Origin: an uncultured Flavobacteriaceae bacterium
GTDB taxonomy: Bacteria > Bacteroidota > Bacteroidia > Flavobacteriales > Flavobacteriaceae
NCBI GenBank assembly: GCA_947488345.1
Contig: CANKZQ010000005.1
Span: forward strand, 62,001-126,000
DNA: 64,000 nucleotides
Reading direction: 5' to 3'
The notes under the pieces were generated by a model that did no database searches, was not told the DNA's origin, and saw only the letters and a list, made by a program, of their open reading frames with translations. Position 1 is the first letter of the stretch; each line of letters starts with the position of its first letter. The position numbers and the translations under genes are program-made. Positions 27,195 to 36,497 of the stretch are shown one piece after another.

Positions 27195-28133
27195 TTAATG
27201 GGCTTCTATTTTTTCGTTAAGCCAATTCAATACGTCTTGTTCTACTTCCTCTTTATTTACTTCATTTAACATTTCGTGACGCCCACCTTTATACAATTTA
27301 AAAGTAAGATCATCAATACCTGCTTTTTCATATTGTCGCACCACTCTTTTGATACCTTTTCCCATTTCCCCTACAGGGTCCTTATCTCCAGAAAAAAGAA
27401 ATATAGGTAACTTCTTAGGAGTAGCATTAAAAGTGGTTTGTTTATTTATTTCTTTACTTCCTTTTAGGATATCTAAAAATATACTTAATGAAAAGTCTTC
27501 GATTCTGTAAGGATCTGCATCAAAAAGATCCACTTGATGTTCGTCGCTACTGATCCAATCGACCTTTGTTCTATTCGGTTTGAATTTTTTATTAAACTCA
27601 GAGAAAAAGACAGATTTTAACAAATTGTTACTTTTGGTTCTTCCTCTGAAAGTGCTAATAACTTTCGCACTAAATAACCCAATTTCACCGAGCCCTTTTA
27701 AAAAACCACCAGTACCTGATAAAATCAAGGCCTGTAGATCATCTCCATACTTAATAACGTATTTTCTGCTTAAAAGTGCACCCATACTATGTCCGAAGAG
27801 GATAATTTTCTTTTGGGGATGCTCTTTTTTGATGAGTAAGGTTAATTGTCGCATATCTTGGATAGCATCATCAAAATAATTTTCGCCATCATAAAACCCC
27901 ATTAGAGCTTTCGATTTTGCTGATCGTCCATGAACTCTATGATCGTTGGCATAAATGGTATAACCTTGCTGCTGTAATAAGGTAGCAATCGGTTGATATC
28001 TTCCAGCGTGCTCGCCAACGCCATGAGAAATTTGCACAATACCTTTCAAAGGAACATGAGGGTCATGTGTCCATTTATAATAAAAAATGGCATCGCCATT
28101 ACTGGCCGTAAAGGTATTGGTTGAATACTTCAT
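27195..28133 (-). CDS. Monoacylglycerol lipase-like serine hydrolase
   Basis: 312 residues, cytoplasmic, of the hydrolase_4/MGL group. The oxyanion region is QISHGVGEHAGRY, the nucleophile elbow LFGHSMGALLS (S116), the acid in SGDKDPVGEMG and the histidine in GGRHEML. These match monoacylglycerol lipases and lysophospholipases. It starts 2 nt from the end of the WS/DGAT gene, so the two are coupled. It probably removes acyl chains from glycerides, giving the locus a breakdown arm. Confidence 0.9.
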   Translation of the reverse strand: MKYSTNTFTASNGDAIFYYKWTHDPHVPLKGIVQISHGVGEHAGRYQPIATLLQQQGYTIYANDHRVHGRSAKSKALMGFYDGENYFDDAIQDMRQLTLLIKKEHPQKKIILFGHSMGALLSRKYVIKYGDDLQALILSGTGGFLKGLGEIGLFSAKVISTFRGRTKSNNLLKSVFFSEFNKKFKPNRTKVDWISSDEHQVDLFDADPYRIEDFSLSIFLDILKGSKEINKQTTFNATPKKLPIFLFSGDKDPVGEMGKGIKRVVRQYEKAGIDDLTFKLYKGGRHEMLNEVNKEEVEQDVLNWLNEKIEAH

Positions 28134-28135
28134 TC

Positions 28136-29956
28136 TTATCTTGCTAAAAATTGCGCTATAAAATCCATGAATTTTAATTCGTAAGCCTTAGCGCCCTCAA
28201 ATTTTAGACGCTCTTGAATTTTCAACTCTTTCAATAATAGTTTTTTATCATATAGTTGCTTCAAATAAACATCTTCTATATCAATTGTCGCATGCGATTT
28301 TGATGTTTTTCGCTTTCTTATAACGCCTTCTTTTTTTGTTAAGTCAATCAACCAACTCGCTTGTTTTTTATCGAGTTTGACGTTGATTTGATAAATGCCT
28401 TTATATTTTTTGTGCATTGTCGGATTCTTTTTAAGGTACCTTTTAAGGGCACTGAAAAAAGAATCACTCTCAAATTTTAACGCTGTAGATGGTGTTTTTT
28501 TTGTAGCTTTTTTCTTGATTAACTTCTCTAATTCATTGGCAGCATCTCTAATGTATCTAGAAAATTTGTCTGCGTCAGGCATGGTGTTGGCATCCGACGT
28601 TGTTGTAATTGTAACTTGCCCGTTATAGCTAAATGCGGCGATGATTAAACCAAAATTATCCAATACTGGCGTAAGTCCGAAGACTGAAACAATTTTATGT
28701 CCTTTTAAATACAGGAGACCTCTAGGGCCAGGTACATTGGTAATGGTCACATTAAACGGGGGTCTGTGTAATTCTTTAATATTGTATTTACTGTAAAGAC
28801 CTGCGGCCAAGTTTGCCAAACCGAAAGGAACAGAATCAGCCATTTTCGCCAAGGTTTTGGCGCCCATTGCTTTATGTCTTGTTTTTCCTTGAATTGTTTG
28901 TTCTTGGATGTATTCCAGACGTGCAATTGGGTCTTCGATATGCGTGGCAATGCGCACGAGCATATTCGAAATTTGATTATTCAATTCATCTTTACTACTT
29001 TCTGTTCGAATAGAAATAGGTACGTTAGCTACTAAGGGTTGAGAGGGTAGTTTTTCCCGCTCTTGCAAATATCTTCGAATCGCACCGGCACAAATTGCCA
29101 GTATAATATCATTAATGCTTACACCCATTATTTTTCTGAGAGCATTAATACGGTCGAAAGATAATATGGCTGTTCCCCATGTTCTTTTTGGAGATACCGA
29201 ACCGTTAAAAATAGTTTTGGGTACCGGAAAAGAAGGTTTGTTAAAGTCTTTTTTTCCGTTTAAAGTACTGTTCGCTCTTCCTTTTAGCATCGTGAGTACA
29301 GTCTCCCCTATGGTTACCGGAATTTTTAAGGGATTTTTTAAAAATTTATAGGAACTTTTGAGTAGTAGACTCAGTTCATCTGGTAGTGGGTCTGGCTCGT
29401 AGGGTTTGGGTGGTTTTATTTTTTCGTCATTATCAAATAAAACACCCATGATGCCAACACCTGAGCTGCCGTCGATCATTACATGATGCACCTTGGTAAC
29501 GATAGCTACTGATCCTTTTGGTAGCTGTGAAATCTCATCTAAACCCTCTATAAAACTAATAGACCATAAGGGTCTACGTAAATCTAATGAACCACTAAAA
29601 ATAGAGGAGGTTTGCTCTCTCAAGGTTTTCCAGTTGGCTGGATCTGGTAATTTTATTCTATTAATATGAAGGTCTAAATCGAAGTTCGGATCATCTACCC
29701 AATAGGGATAATCGAGATCGAAAGGAACGTTCATTAATCGTTGTCGAAACTTGGGAATTAAATGAAGTTTAGAAGCAATAATATCTTTAAAATCTTGATA
29801 CTTTAATGAATCTTCAACAATAATCAGGGAGCCCACATGCATCGGACTCGATGGAGATTCAGCATATAAAAATGTTGCATCAAAACCTGAGATTTGTTTT
29901 GCTGAAGTTTCAAGTGCATCTTGAACAATATCTTTAATAACCGTTTTTTTCGCCAT
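28136..29956 (-). CDS. WS/DGAT wax ester synthase / diacylglycerol acyltransferase with SCP2-like C-terminus
   Basis: 606 residues. The family active site HHxxxDG is present as HHVMIDG (H157, H158, D162), and the family region NVPISIRTE and the later NVTITNVPGPRGLLYLKG are typical. The enzyme joins an acyl-CoA to diacylglycerol or a fatty alcohol, making the stored neutral lipid. The usual family length is about 450-500; residues about 500-606 are extra and resemble SCP2 sterol-carrier domains (WLIDLTKKEGVI, ATIDIEDVYLKQLYDKKL, LKFEGAKAYELKF). It is the first gene of the minus-strand lipid operon. Confidence 0.9.
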   Translation of the reverse strand: MAKKTVIKDIVQDALETSAKQISGFDATFLYAESPSSPMHVGSLIIVEDSLKYQDFKDIIASKLHLIPKFRQRLMNVPFDLDYPYWVDDPNFDLDLHINRIKLPDPANWKTLREQTSSIFSGSLDLRRPLWSISFIEGLDEISQLPKGSVAIVTKVHHVMIDGSSGVGIMGVLFDNDEKIKPPKPYEPDPLPDELSLLLKSSYKFLKNPLKIPVTIGETVLTMLKGRANSTLNGKKDFNKPSFPVPKTIFNGSVSPKRTWGTAILSFDRINALRKIMGVSINDIILAICAGAIRRYLQEREKLPSQPLVANVPISIRTESSKDELNNQISNMLVRIATHIEDPIARLEYIQEQTIQGKTRHKAMGAKTLAKMADSVPFGLANLAAGLYSKYNIKELHRPPFNVTITNVPGPRGLLYLKGHKIVSVFGLTPVLDNFGLIIAAFSYNGQVTITTTSDANTMPDADKFSRYIRDAANELEKLIKKKATKKTPSTALKFESDSFFSALKRYLKKNPTMHKKYKGIYQINVKLDKKQASWLIDLTKKEGVIRKRKTSKSHATIDIEDVYLKQLYDKKLLLKELKIQERLKFEGAKAYELKFMDFIAQFLAR

Positions 29957-30225
29957 GTATTTTGCTAAAATTGAATGATGCTAATGCCTTACAAATAAAG
30001 AGATCAACTCTTTGCAAGATAGATATTTTTTAGAATATAAATGTTTTTGGATACAACTCGGTTTTTGATAGGTTATAATAGAACGAAAGGTATAGACTTT
30101 AAAATTCTATTTGAGAGTGTACTAGTAATAGTATTATTACATTTTATTAACTTGATCGCACGTAAAAAAACTATACAAAATATACTAGTCTAGCAGAATT
30201 AACACATTAATCAAATACAAATCAG

Positions 30226-30233
30226 TATATTTA
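30226..30233 (+). promoter_or_regulatory. Putative -7 box of the glucan-locus regulator
   Basis: TATATTTA lies only 3 nt before the ORF-track ATG at 30237. With a promoter here the ATG at 30276 (or 30288) is the better start. The divergent 280-nt region to WS/DGAT must hold promoters for both directions. Confidence 0.45.
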
Positions 30234-30275
30234 GAGATGTTTTTGAATTTAAATAACTATACATTGTTGTTGTAT

Positions 30276-33098
30276 ATGTCAACGAAAATGAAATTGCGTT
30301 TAATTTGGCTTTTAACACAGTTTCTGTTTTGTCTCAGTGGATTTAGCCAAGAGTTACCGCCGATTCAAAATTTTTCAACAAAAGATTATGACGCCGAAAA
30401 TCAAAATTGGGGAATTTCGCAGTCTTCAGAGAAATTGATTTATGTTGCTAATAATAAAGGATTGCTCGAATTTAACGGCGCAGAATGGAAATTATATGCT
30501 TTGCCGAACGAATCTATAGTACGATCGGTACATGTAGTTAAGGATCGCATTTATACGGGAAGTTTTATGGAGTTCGGTTATTGGCAGAAAGATGACTTGG
30601 GTGTACTAAATTTTACCTCCATCTCTCGGGAAATGAATATTGAAATGATCGAAGATGAAGAGTTTTGGCATATTTTAAATACAGATGACGGAATTGTTTT
30701 TCAATCTCTAAATAGAATTTATATATATAATGAAACGAGTGAAACGGTTGGCACTATAAATTCGTCCACGATTATTACAAATATTTTCAAGGTAAAACAG
30801 GACATTTATTTCCAACGGATAAATGAAGGAATATTTAAAATTGAAAATGGTAAAGATGTCTTAGTGTTCGATGATGCGATTATTAGAGATACCGATGTAA
30901 TTAATATTTTCCCTAATGGAGAGGGCTTACTTATTTTAACGCGAGACACTGGTTTTTATAGATTAGAAAATAAGGTACTAGAAAAATGGGATATTGAAGC
31001 TAAAGAAGTATTAGCAAAGGTTAGTGTATACAATGGCATTCGACTAAATAATAACGGTTATGCACTTGGAACAATATCGGATGGTCTGATCCAATTGGAT
31101 GAAAAAGGAGCGCTCATGTATCACATAGATCAAAACAAAGGAATATCTAATAATACTGTGTTGGCTGTTTTTGAGGACGCTGATGACACTATTTGGTTGG
31201 GTCTTGATAATGGGATAAGCTATGTAAATGTAAATTCTCCATTTAAAGAGTATAATGATGATAAAGGAATATTGGGAAGTGTATATACATCGGCCATTAT
31301 TGATACGACGCTGTACTTAGGAACAAATCAAGGGTTGTTTTTCAAGAAATTAGGTGAAGATGAATTTACATTTATTGAAGGAACTCAAGGGCAAGTATGG
31401 TTTTTGAAGCAAATACATCAAACGCTTTTTTGCGGACATAATTTAGGAACATTTATCGTTGAAGGAGATCAAGCAAAAAAGATATCAAACACTCAAGGAA
31501 CCTGGAATATAGACCGATTAGATGGTAAGCCCAATTTGCTGCTTCAAGGAAATTATGATGGATTGTATGTTCTTGAAAAATCTAATAATACTTGGAAATT
31601 GAGAAATAAGATAGATGGTTTTAATAATTCATCGAGATATTTTGAAGCTTTTGGAAATAAGATTTTTGTAAATCATGAATATAAAGGAGTTTTTAAACTA
31701 AGTGTAGATAGTACGTTTAATAGCGCCATAAATGTTTCGATTGATACCTTAATAAAAGGGTCTAATTCTGGAATAACAAAGTACAATAATGATTTGCTAT
31801 ACGCTTATCAAAATGGAATTTATAAGTATGAAGAAGCCAAAGAAAAATTCGTAAAGGATTCGTTATTAAGTAGGGCGTATGCGCGAGATGAATATAGTTC
31901 GGGTAAACTTATCGTAGACGAAGACAATACGCTATGGACATTTACGAATACAAATGTGAGTTATGTTTCTGCAGGAGGCTTAACAAGTACCCCAAAAATT
32001 AATAGTATTCCGTTAAAAAAAGACATCCGAAGAGGTGTTATCGGCTATGAAAATATCTTAAACCTTCAAGACAAATCAAAAGATATCTATTTAATGGGTA
32101 CAACTAGAGGTTATATTACGACCAATTTAAATGCCTTGCAGGTCGAAAATTTCCAAGTTCATATAGATGGTATTATCAAAGGAAGTAATAAAAAAGATGA
32201 TGAGATAAAGAAGAGACTCGATAAAAATTTAAAAGGAGATTTTAAAAGTGATGAGAATAATCTAGAGTTTTCCTATTACACACCCGAATTCAAGAAATTC
32301 TTAAGTCCGAATTATCAGTTTCAATTGCTAGGGATTTATAATGAATGGAGTTCTTGGAGCGAAAGTTCAACAACCATATTCGAAAACCTTCCTTTTGGAA
32401 AATATACTTTTAGAGTACGAGCAAAAATCGGCAATACGTTTTCAAATAATATCGCTTCTTATTCTTTTACCATTGCAAAACCATGGTATATTTCTAATGT
32501 AATGATTGGCCTCTACATTTTAGGCGTGTTACTTTTTTCTTTATTTATGCATAATTTATATAAGCGGCATTATAGCAAGCAAAAACAAAAACTCATAGAA
32601 ACGAATAAAAGAGAATTAGAACTAGCCCAGCTTCAAAACGAAAAGGAGATAATTAGAATTAAAAACGAACAATTAGAGGTTGACGTCAAAAATAAGAGTA
32701 AAGAGTTGGCGGCGTCAACAATGAGTATTATTAAAAAGAATGAGTTGTTGACAACAATTAAAGGTGAGCTTTACCATCTTAGTGACAATGATTTAGTGAA
32801 ACCTGTTCTACATATTATTGATAAAAGCTTACGACAAAATGATGATTGGGAATTCTTTCAAGAAGCATTTAATAACGCAGATAGTGGATTTCTAAAGAAA
32901 GTGAAAACCTTACACCCTTCATTGTCTCCAAATGATCTAAAACTATGTGCATATTTACGATTAAATTTGTCTTCTAAAGAGATCGCACCATTACTTAATA
33001 TTTCGTCGAGAAGTGTAGAAATAAAAAGATATAGGTTGCGAAAAAAACTAAATTTACTACACAAGGATAACCTTGTAAACTATATTCTAGAGCTTTAA
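30276..33098 (+). CDS. Membrane-tethered propeller/Y_Y_Y/LuxR-HTH regulator
   Basis: About 940 residues. Parts in order: signal or anchor (LRLIWLLTQFLFCLSGFSQ), two-component-regulator propeller repeats (for example NKGISNNTVLAVFEDADDTI as landmarks), a Y_Y_Y domain (SPNYQFQLLGIYNEWSSWS), one TM helix (VMIGLYILGVLLFSLFMH), a coiled coil, and a LuxR-type HTH (LRLNLSSKEIAPLLNISSRS). There is no histidine kinase and no receiver, so it would sense sugars outside and bind DNA directly from the membrane. It stands at the head of the glucan locus and probably controls it. The exact start among ATGs 30276 and 30288 is unsettled. Confidence 0.88.
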   Translation: MSTKMKLRLIWLLTQFLFCLSGFSQELPPIQNFSTKDYDAENQNWGISQSSEKLIYVANNKGLLEFNGAEWKLYALPNESIVRSVHVVKDRIYTGSFMEFGYWQKDDLGVLNFTSISREMNIEMIEDEEFWHILNTDDGIVFQSLNRIYIYNETSETVGTINSSTIITNIFKVKQDIYFQRINEGIFKIENGKDVLVFDDAIIRDTDVINIFPNGEGLLILTRDTGFYRLENKVLEKWDIEAKEVLAKVSVYNGIRLNNNGYALGTISDGLIQLDEKGALMYHIDQNKGISNNTVLAVFEDADDTIWLGLDNGISYVNVNSPFKEYNDDKGILGSVYTSAIIDTTLYLGTNQGLFFKKLGEDEFTFIEGTQGQVWFLKQIHQTLFCGHNLGTFIVEGDQAKKISNTQGTWNIDRLDGKPNLLLQGNYDGLYVLEKSNNTWKLRNKIDGFNNSSRYFEAFGNKIFVNHEYKGVFKLSVDSTFNSAINVSIDTLIKGSNSGITKYNNDLLYAYQNGIYKYEEAKEKFVKDSLLSRAYARDEYSSGKLIVDEDNTLWTFTNTNVSYVSAGGLTSTPKINSIPLKKDIRRGVIGYENILNLQDKSKDIYLMGTTRGYITTNLNALQVENFQVHIDGIIKGSNKKDDEIKKRLDKNLKGDFKSDENNLEFSYYTPEFKKFLSPNYQFQLLGIYNEWSSWSESSTTIFENLPFGKYTFRVRAKIGNTFSNNIASYSFTIAKPWYISNVMIGLYILGVLLFSLFMHNLYKRHYSKQKQKLIETNKRELELAQLQNEKEIIRIKNEQLEVDVKNKSKELAASTMSIIKKNELLTTIKGELYHLSDNDLVKPVLHIIDKSLRQNDDWEFFQEAFNNADSGFLKKVKTLHPSLSPNDLKLCAYLRLNLSSKEIAPLLNISSRSVEIKRYRLRKKLNLLHKDNLVNYILEL

Positions 33099-33325
33099 GA
33101 GCTTAACACTGCTACTTTTCACCTCAACATTCCCTATACAAACGCGAATTTAACACTTTGTTAAAGATTTTTTTAACAAAATTAAACAATCCTGTATTTA
33201 GTATTGAATTAACCAGAATAATACAAAAAAACCACTGTTTTTTTGACATGTATACTTTTTGTTTAGGTGTTTTTTATGGATTTGATAATATTCGATACTA
33301 AGTTTAATGTCTCAAATAGAAGCAC

Positions 33326-36300
33326 ATGAATACACTAAAAAACAATCTTCTAGTAATTACCCTTTTAGTATCGGTTATGACCACGTTCGCTCAAGTCGAA
33401 AAAGTGACAGTTGTAAATGATGACCAAGGATCTAAGTTAGTGGTAAACGGAAAAGACTTTATCGTTAATGGAATGAATTGGGATTATATTCCAATTGGAA
33501 CCAATACGGTGAATGCTAACTTTTGGAAGAAATCTGATGCTGTTATAAAAGCAGGATTGGACGGGGAAATGGGACTCTTAAAGAATATGGGTGTCAACGT
33601 AATACGTCAATATACAGGAGTGCCAGCAAAATGGATTAAATATATCTATGAGAACTACGGTATTTATACCATGTTGAATGATTCTTTTGGTCGTTACGGA
33701 CTTACTTTAGATGGCGTTTGGACACCAGTAACTGATTACTCAGACCCCAAAACACAACAGTACCTCTTAAGTGAAGTAGAAAAACTAGCAAAGGAATATA
33801 AAAATACTCCGGGTCTATTGCTATACCTCTTAGGGAATGAAAATAATTATGGCCTTTTTTGGGCAGGCGCAGAAACAGAAGATTTTCCTGACGAAGAAGA
33901 AAAGAAACAGGCGGTTGGAGAAAGTCGTGGGCGTCCAATGTATCGCTTGATGAACGAGGCCGCGAAATTAATAAAAGCTACCGACGCATCTCACCCTGTA
34001 GCCATTTGTAATGGAGATGTTTTATTCATCGACATTGTAGCCGAAGAATGTAAAGATGTAGATATTTATGGAACAAATACTTATCGAGGAGCCTCATTTG
34101 GAGATATGTTCCAAGTCGTGAAAGATAAACTGAATAAACCGCTGCTATTTACTGAGTTTGGTGCAGATGCCTTTAGTGCAACGAAGAATGCAGAAGATCA
34201 AGAATCTCAAGCCTACTATATGGTTGAGAACTGGAAAGAGATCTACGAGAATGCGGCTGGAGTTGGTAAAGTGGGAAATTCACTAGGAGGATTTACGTTT
34301 CAATTTAGTGATGGTTGGTGGAAATTCGGATTTGATAATAGAGAAAATGCAGATCAGCATGACAATAATGCTTCATGGTCGAATGGTGGATATGCGAGAG
34401 ATTTAGTAGGTAAAGAAAACAATATGAATGAGGAGTGGTTTGGTATTTGTGCCAAAGGTCCAACGGATGCTCGAGGATTATATGAACTCTATCCTAGAGC
34501 GGCCTATTATGCCTTAAAAGAAGCACATAAATTCAATCCTTATGACGAAAACACCAACGTAGAAACCGTTAAAAATCACTTTGATGATATTCAATTAATG
34601 GAGGCCGTTTTAAAGGCACGTGGTGACAAAGCCGCTTTGGAAGCTAAAAGTGGTGGAAAAATTCGTATTAGTCAATTAAGGGCAGAATTTACCACGTTTA
34701 ATACTGGAGGCAGTTTATTGGCAACACCCAGTACCGCCGACCCAGATAATATCGCATTTCCAAATGAAACCGGATTTGATCATATGCAATCATATTATGT
34801 CGGTGTTGAAGGTAGACCTTCACCGAACATGCGTGCGAATGTAAACTTTAATATTCTTGGTAACGTCGCTGCAAATCCAATTAATGAAATATTCTATGAA
34901 AATCGAGGAAGATCAATTTCAATAAACACTAATAATGGTGAAGTAACATTAGGAGATGCGAATAGAGTTCAAGTCTATAATGCCGAATTCGAATGGAAAA
35001 CTAAAGACGCTGATGTAAAAGGATTCTATCGAGTTGGTCACAACCATTGGGGCTATGAAGGTGATTTCTTTGGGTTATATCCAGAAGCTAACTATGGTCC
35101 AAATTTAGATATTTATAATGGTGAAATTTCAGGTCTAGAGATTGATGGAAAAAGATCCTTCAAAGGTTTAAAAGCAGCATTTGGTCCACAGCTTTGGTGG
35201 GGAGCGAACCCTGCGTTCTTAGTGAAGTATTCTAAAACAATCAAACATATTGACATTACAGGTATTTTTCATGAAGATATTGATGAACAAGGCGCTGCGG
35301 TTACTTCTATAGCGGTACCAGTACCTAAAACACGTCGAGCAACATTATACGCCAAAAGAGAATTTGGAGCCTTTGGTTTAGAGGTCGGAGGTATATGGGG
35401 TGGACAACCTTTAAACGGACGTGAATTTCAATTTGTGCAAGGCGAACCAGGAAATTACGTTGTTTTTAATGACAAAATAAATACCGATGACAATTGGGGG
35501 GCGAAGGCTAAAATAACATATGAAGGCGGAAAATTTAATTGGTATGCACTAGGAGCCACTGCAGGTTTGGTTGCAAATGGTGGTGCCGACCAAACTAGAA
35601 CATTTACAGGATGGAAATTAAAGGATAATGGTAGTGGTAACCAAAATAGTTTCCTTACCGGATTTACATATACCATTGGTGATCTTCAAATAGCACCAAA
35701 CTTTTTATGGCAAGAACCTCTAGTAGATGCAATACCAAATGATGTGGGCGGAGCAGGAAGACTTCGAAACATTCAAGACGATCCATTTGTTGTTAGATCA
35801 AATAGAAAAACAACAGCAGGTGAGATCTTATTGACATATGATCCAACCCCTGGGTCATGGTTTTATGAATGGGATAACGACCGAGCTGAAGATGCTAAAT
35901 TCGCCTTCAATCTTGGTTTTGTATATCGTCATTTACCAACAACTATGGATGCTGCCATTGGTTTCTTTGAAGGCTCTCGTATAGGTGCACCTTTCGCCAA
36001 TTCAGTACCAGCCCAAGATCTTTGGGAGGGAAGTTCACGTATTGTGTCAAAAATAAATCCAGATTTAGGCTTAATTGCAAATCTATATGTCGGTAACGGA
36101 CAGGCGAATGGTAGCGACGATAGAGTGATAAATAGAGCTGGAGGTGATGTACGATTAATTTATAAAAAATGGAAGGTTGAGTCTGCGGTCAAAATAAACG
36201 ATTGGGGACCATATGATTATCACCGTGATTTCAACTTAACATACCCGGTTCAATTAATGCTAGATATTTCAACCTCATTAGGAAAGCCAGATTGGTTTAT

Positions 36301-36487
36301 TCTACCTGACACAAAAATAGGTATTCGAGGTACGTGGCGCTCATTGAATGAATTTTCGCCACGCTTTTTACCAAATGTCGTAGCTCCAAATACATTTCCA
36401 CCAGAACCTATTCTCAGTCCTGTTGGGTTTGGTAATGGAAGCGAGTGGGAGATTAGAACATATGTACACATTAACATTGGAAAATAA
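33326..36487 (+). CDS. Clan GH-A (GH2-like) glycosidase fused to a putative outer-membrane beta-barrel
   Basis: 1053 residues with a signal peptide (LVITLLVSVMTTFAQ). About 30-410 is a TIM-barrel enzyme of clan GH-A type: acid/base YLLGNENN (E172) and nucleophile LLFTEFGAD (E277). From about 430 to the end the sequence alternates polar and hydrophobic residues in strand-turn-strand units with many aromatic residues (for example LGLIANLYVGN, DVRLIYKKWKVESAVKIN, VQLMLDISTSL), ending EIRTYVHINIGK, which looks like an outer-membrane beta-barrel. It may be a surface or periplasm-facing glucan enzyme joined to a pore. It is the first structural gene of the glucan operon. Family number not assigned by me. 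Confidence 0.75.
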   Translation: MNTLKNNLLVITLLVSVMTTFAQVEKVTVVNDDQGSKLVVNGKDFIVNGMNWDYIPIGTNTVNANFWKKSDAVIKAGLDGEMGLLKNMGVNVIRQYTGVPAKWIKYIYENYGIYTMLNDSFGRYGLTLDGVWTPVTDYSDPKTQQYLLSEVEKLAKEYKNTPGLLLYLLGNENNYGLFWAGAETEDFPDEEEKKQAVGESRGRPMYRLMNEAAKLIKATDASHPVAICNGDVLFIDIVAEECKDVDIYGTNTYRGASFGDMFQVVKDKLNKPLLFTEFGADAFSATKNAEDQESQAYYMVENWKEIYENAAGVGKVGNSLGGFTFQFSDGWWKFGFDNRENADQHDNNASWSNGGYARDLVGKENNMNEEWFGICAKGPTDARGLYELYPRAAYYALKEAHKFNPYDENTNVETVKNHFDDIQLMEAVLKARGDKAALEAKSGGKIRISQLRAEFTTFNTGGSLLATPSTADPDNIAFPNETGFDHMQSYYVGVEGRPSPNMRANVNFNILGNVAANPINEIFYENRGRSISINTNNGEVTLGDANRVQVYNAEFEWKTKDADVKGFYRVGHNHWGYEGDFFGLYPEANYGPNLDIYNGEISGLEIDGKRSFKGLKAAFGPQLWWGANPAFLVKYSKTIKHIDITGIFHEDIDEQGAAVTSIAVPVPKTRRATLYAKREFGAFGLEVGGIWGGQPLNGREFQFVQGEPGNYVVFNDKINTDDNWGAKAKITYEGGKFNWYALGATAGLVANGGADQTRTFTGWKLKDNGSGNQNSFLTGFTYTIGDLQIAPNFLWQEPLVDAIPNDVGGAGRLRNIQDDPFVVRSNRKTTAGEILLTYDPTPGSWFYEWDNDRAEDAKFAFNLGFVYRHLPTTMDAAIGFFEGSRIGAPFANSVPAQDLWEGSSRIVSKINPDLGLIANLYVGNGQANGSDDRVINRAGGDVRLIYKKWKVESAVKINDWGPYDYHRDFNLTYPVQLMLDISTSLGKPDWFILPDTKIGIRGTWRSLNEFSPRFLPNVVAPNTFPPEPILSPVGFGNGSEWEIRTYVHINIGK

Positions 36488-36497
36488 TACGATAAAG

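Noticed and set aside
33326-36487. SusC/TonB-dependent receptor
   Set aside because: No plug domain, carboxypeptidase-like repeat or TonB box is seen; the N-terminus is a glycosidase barrel.
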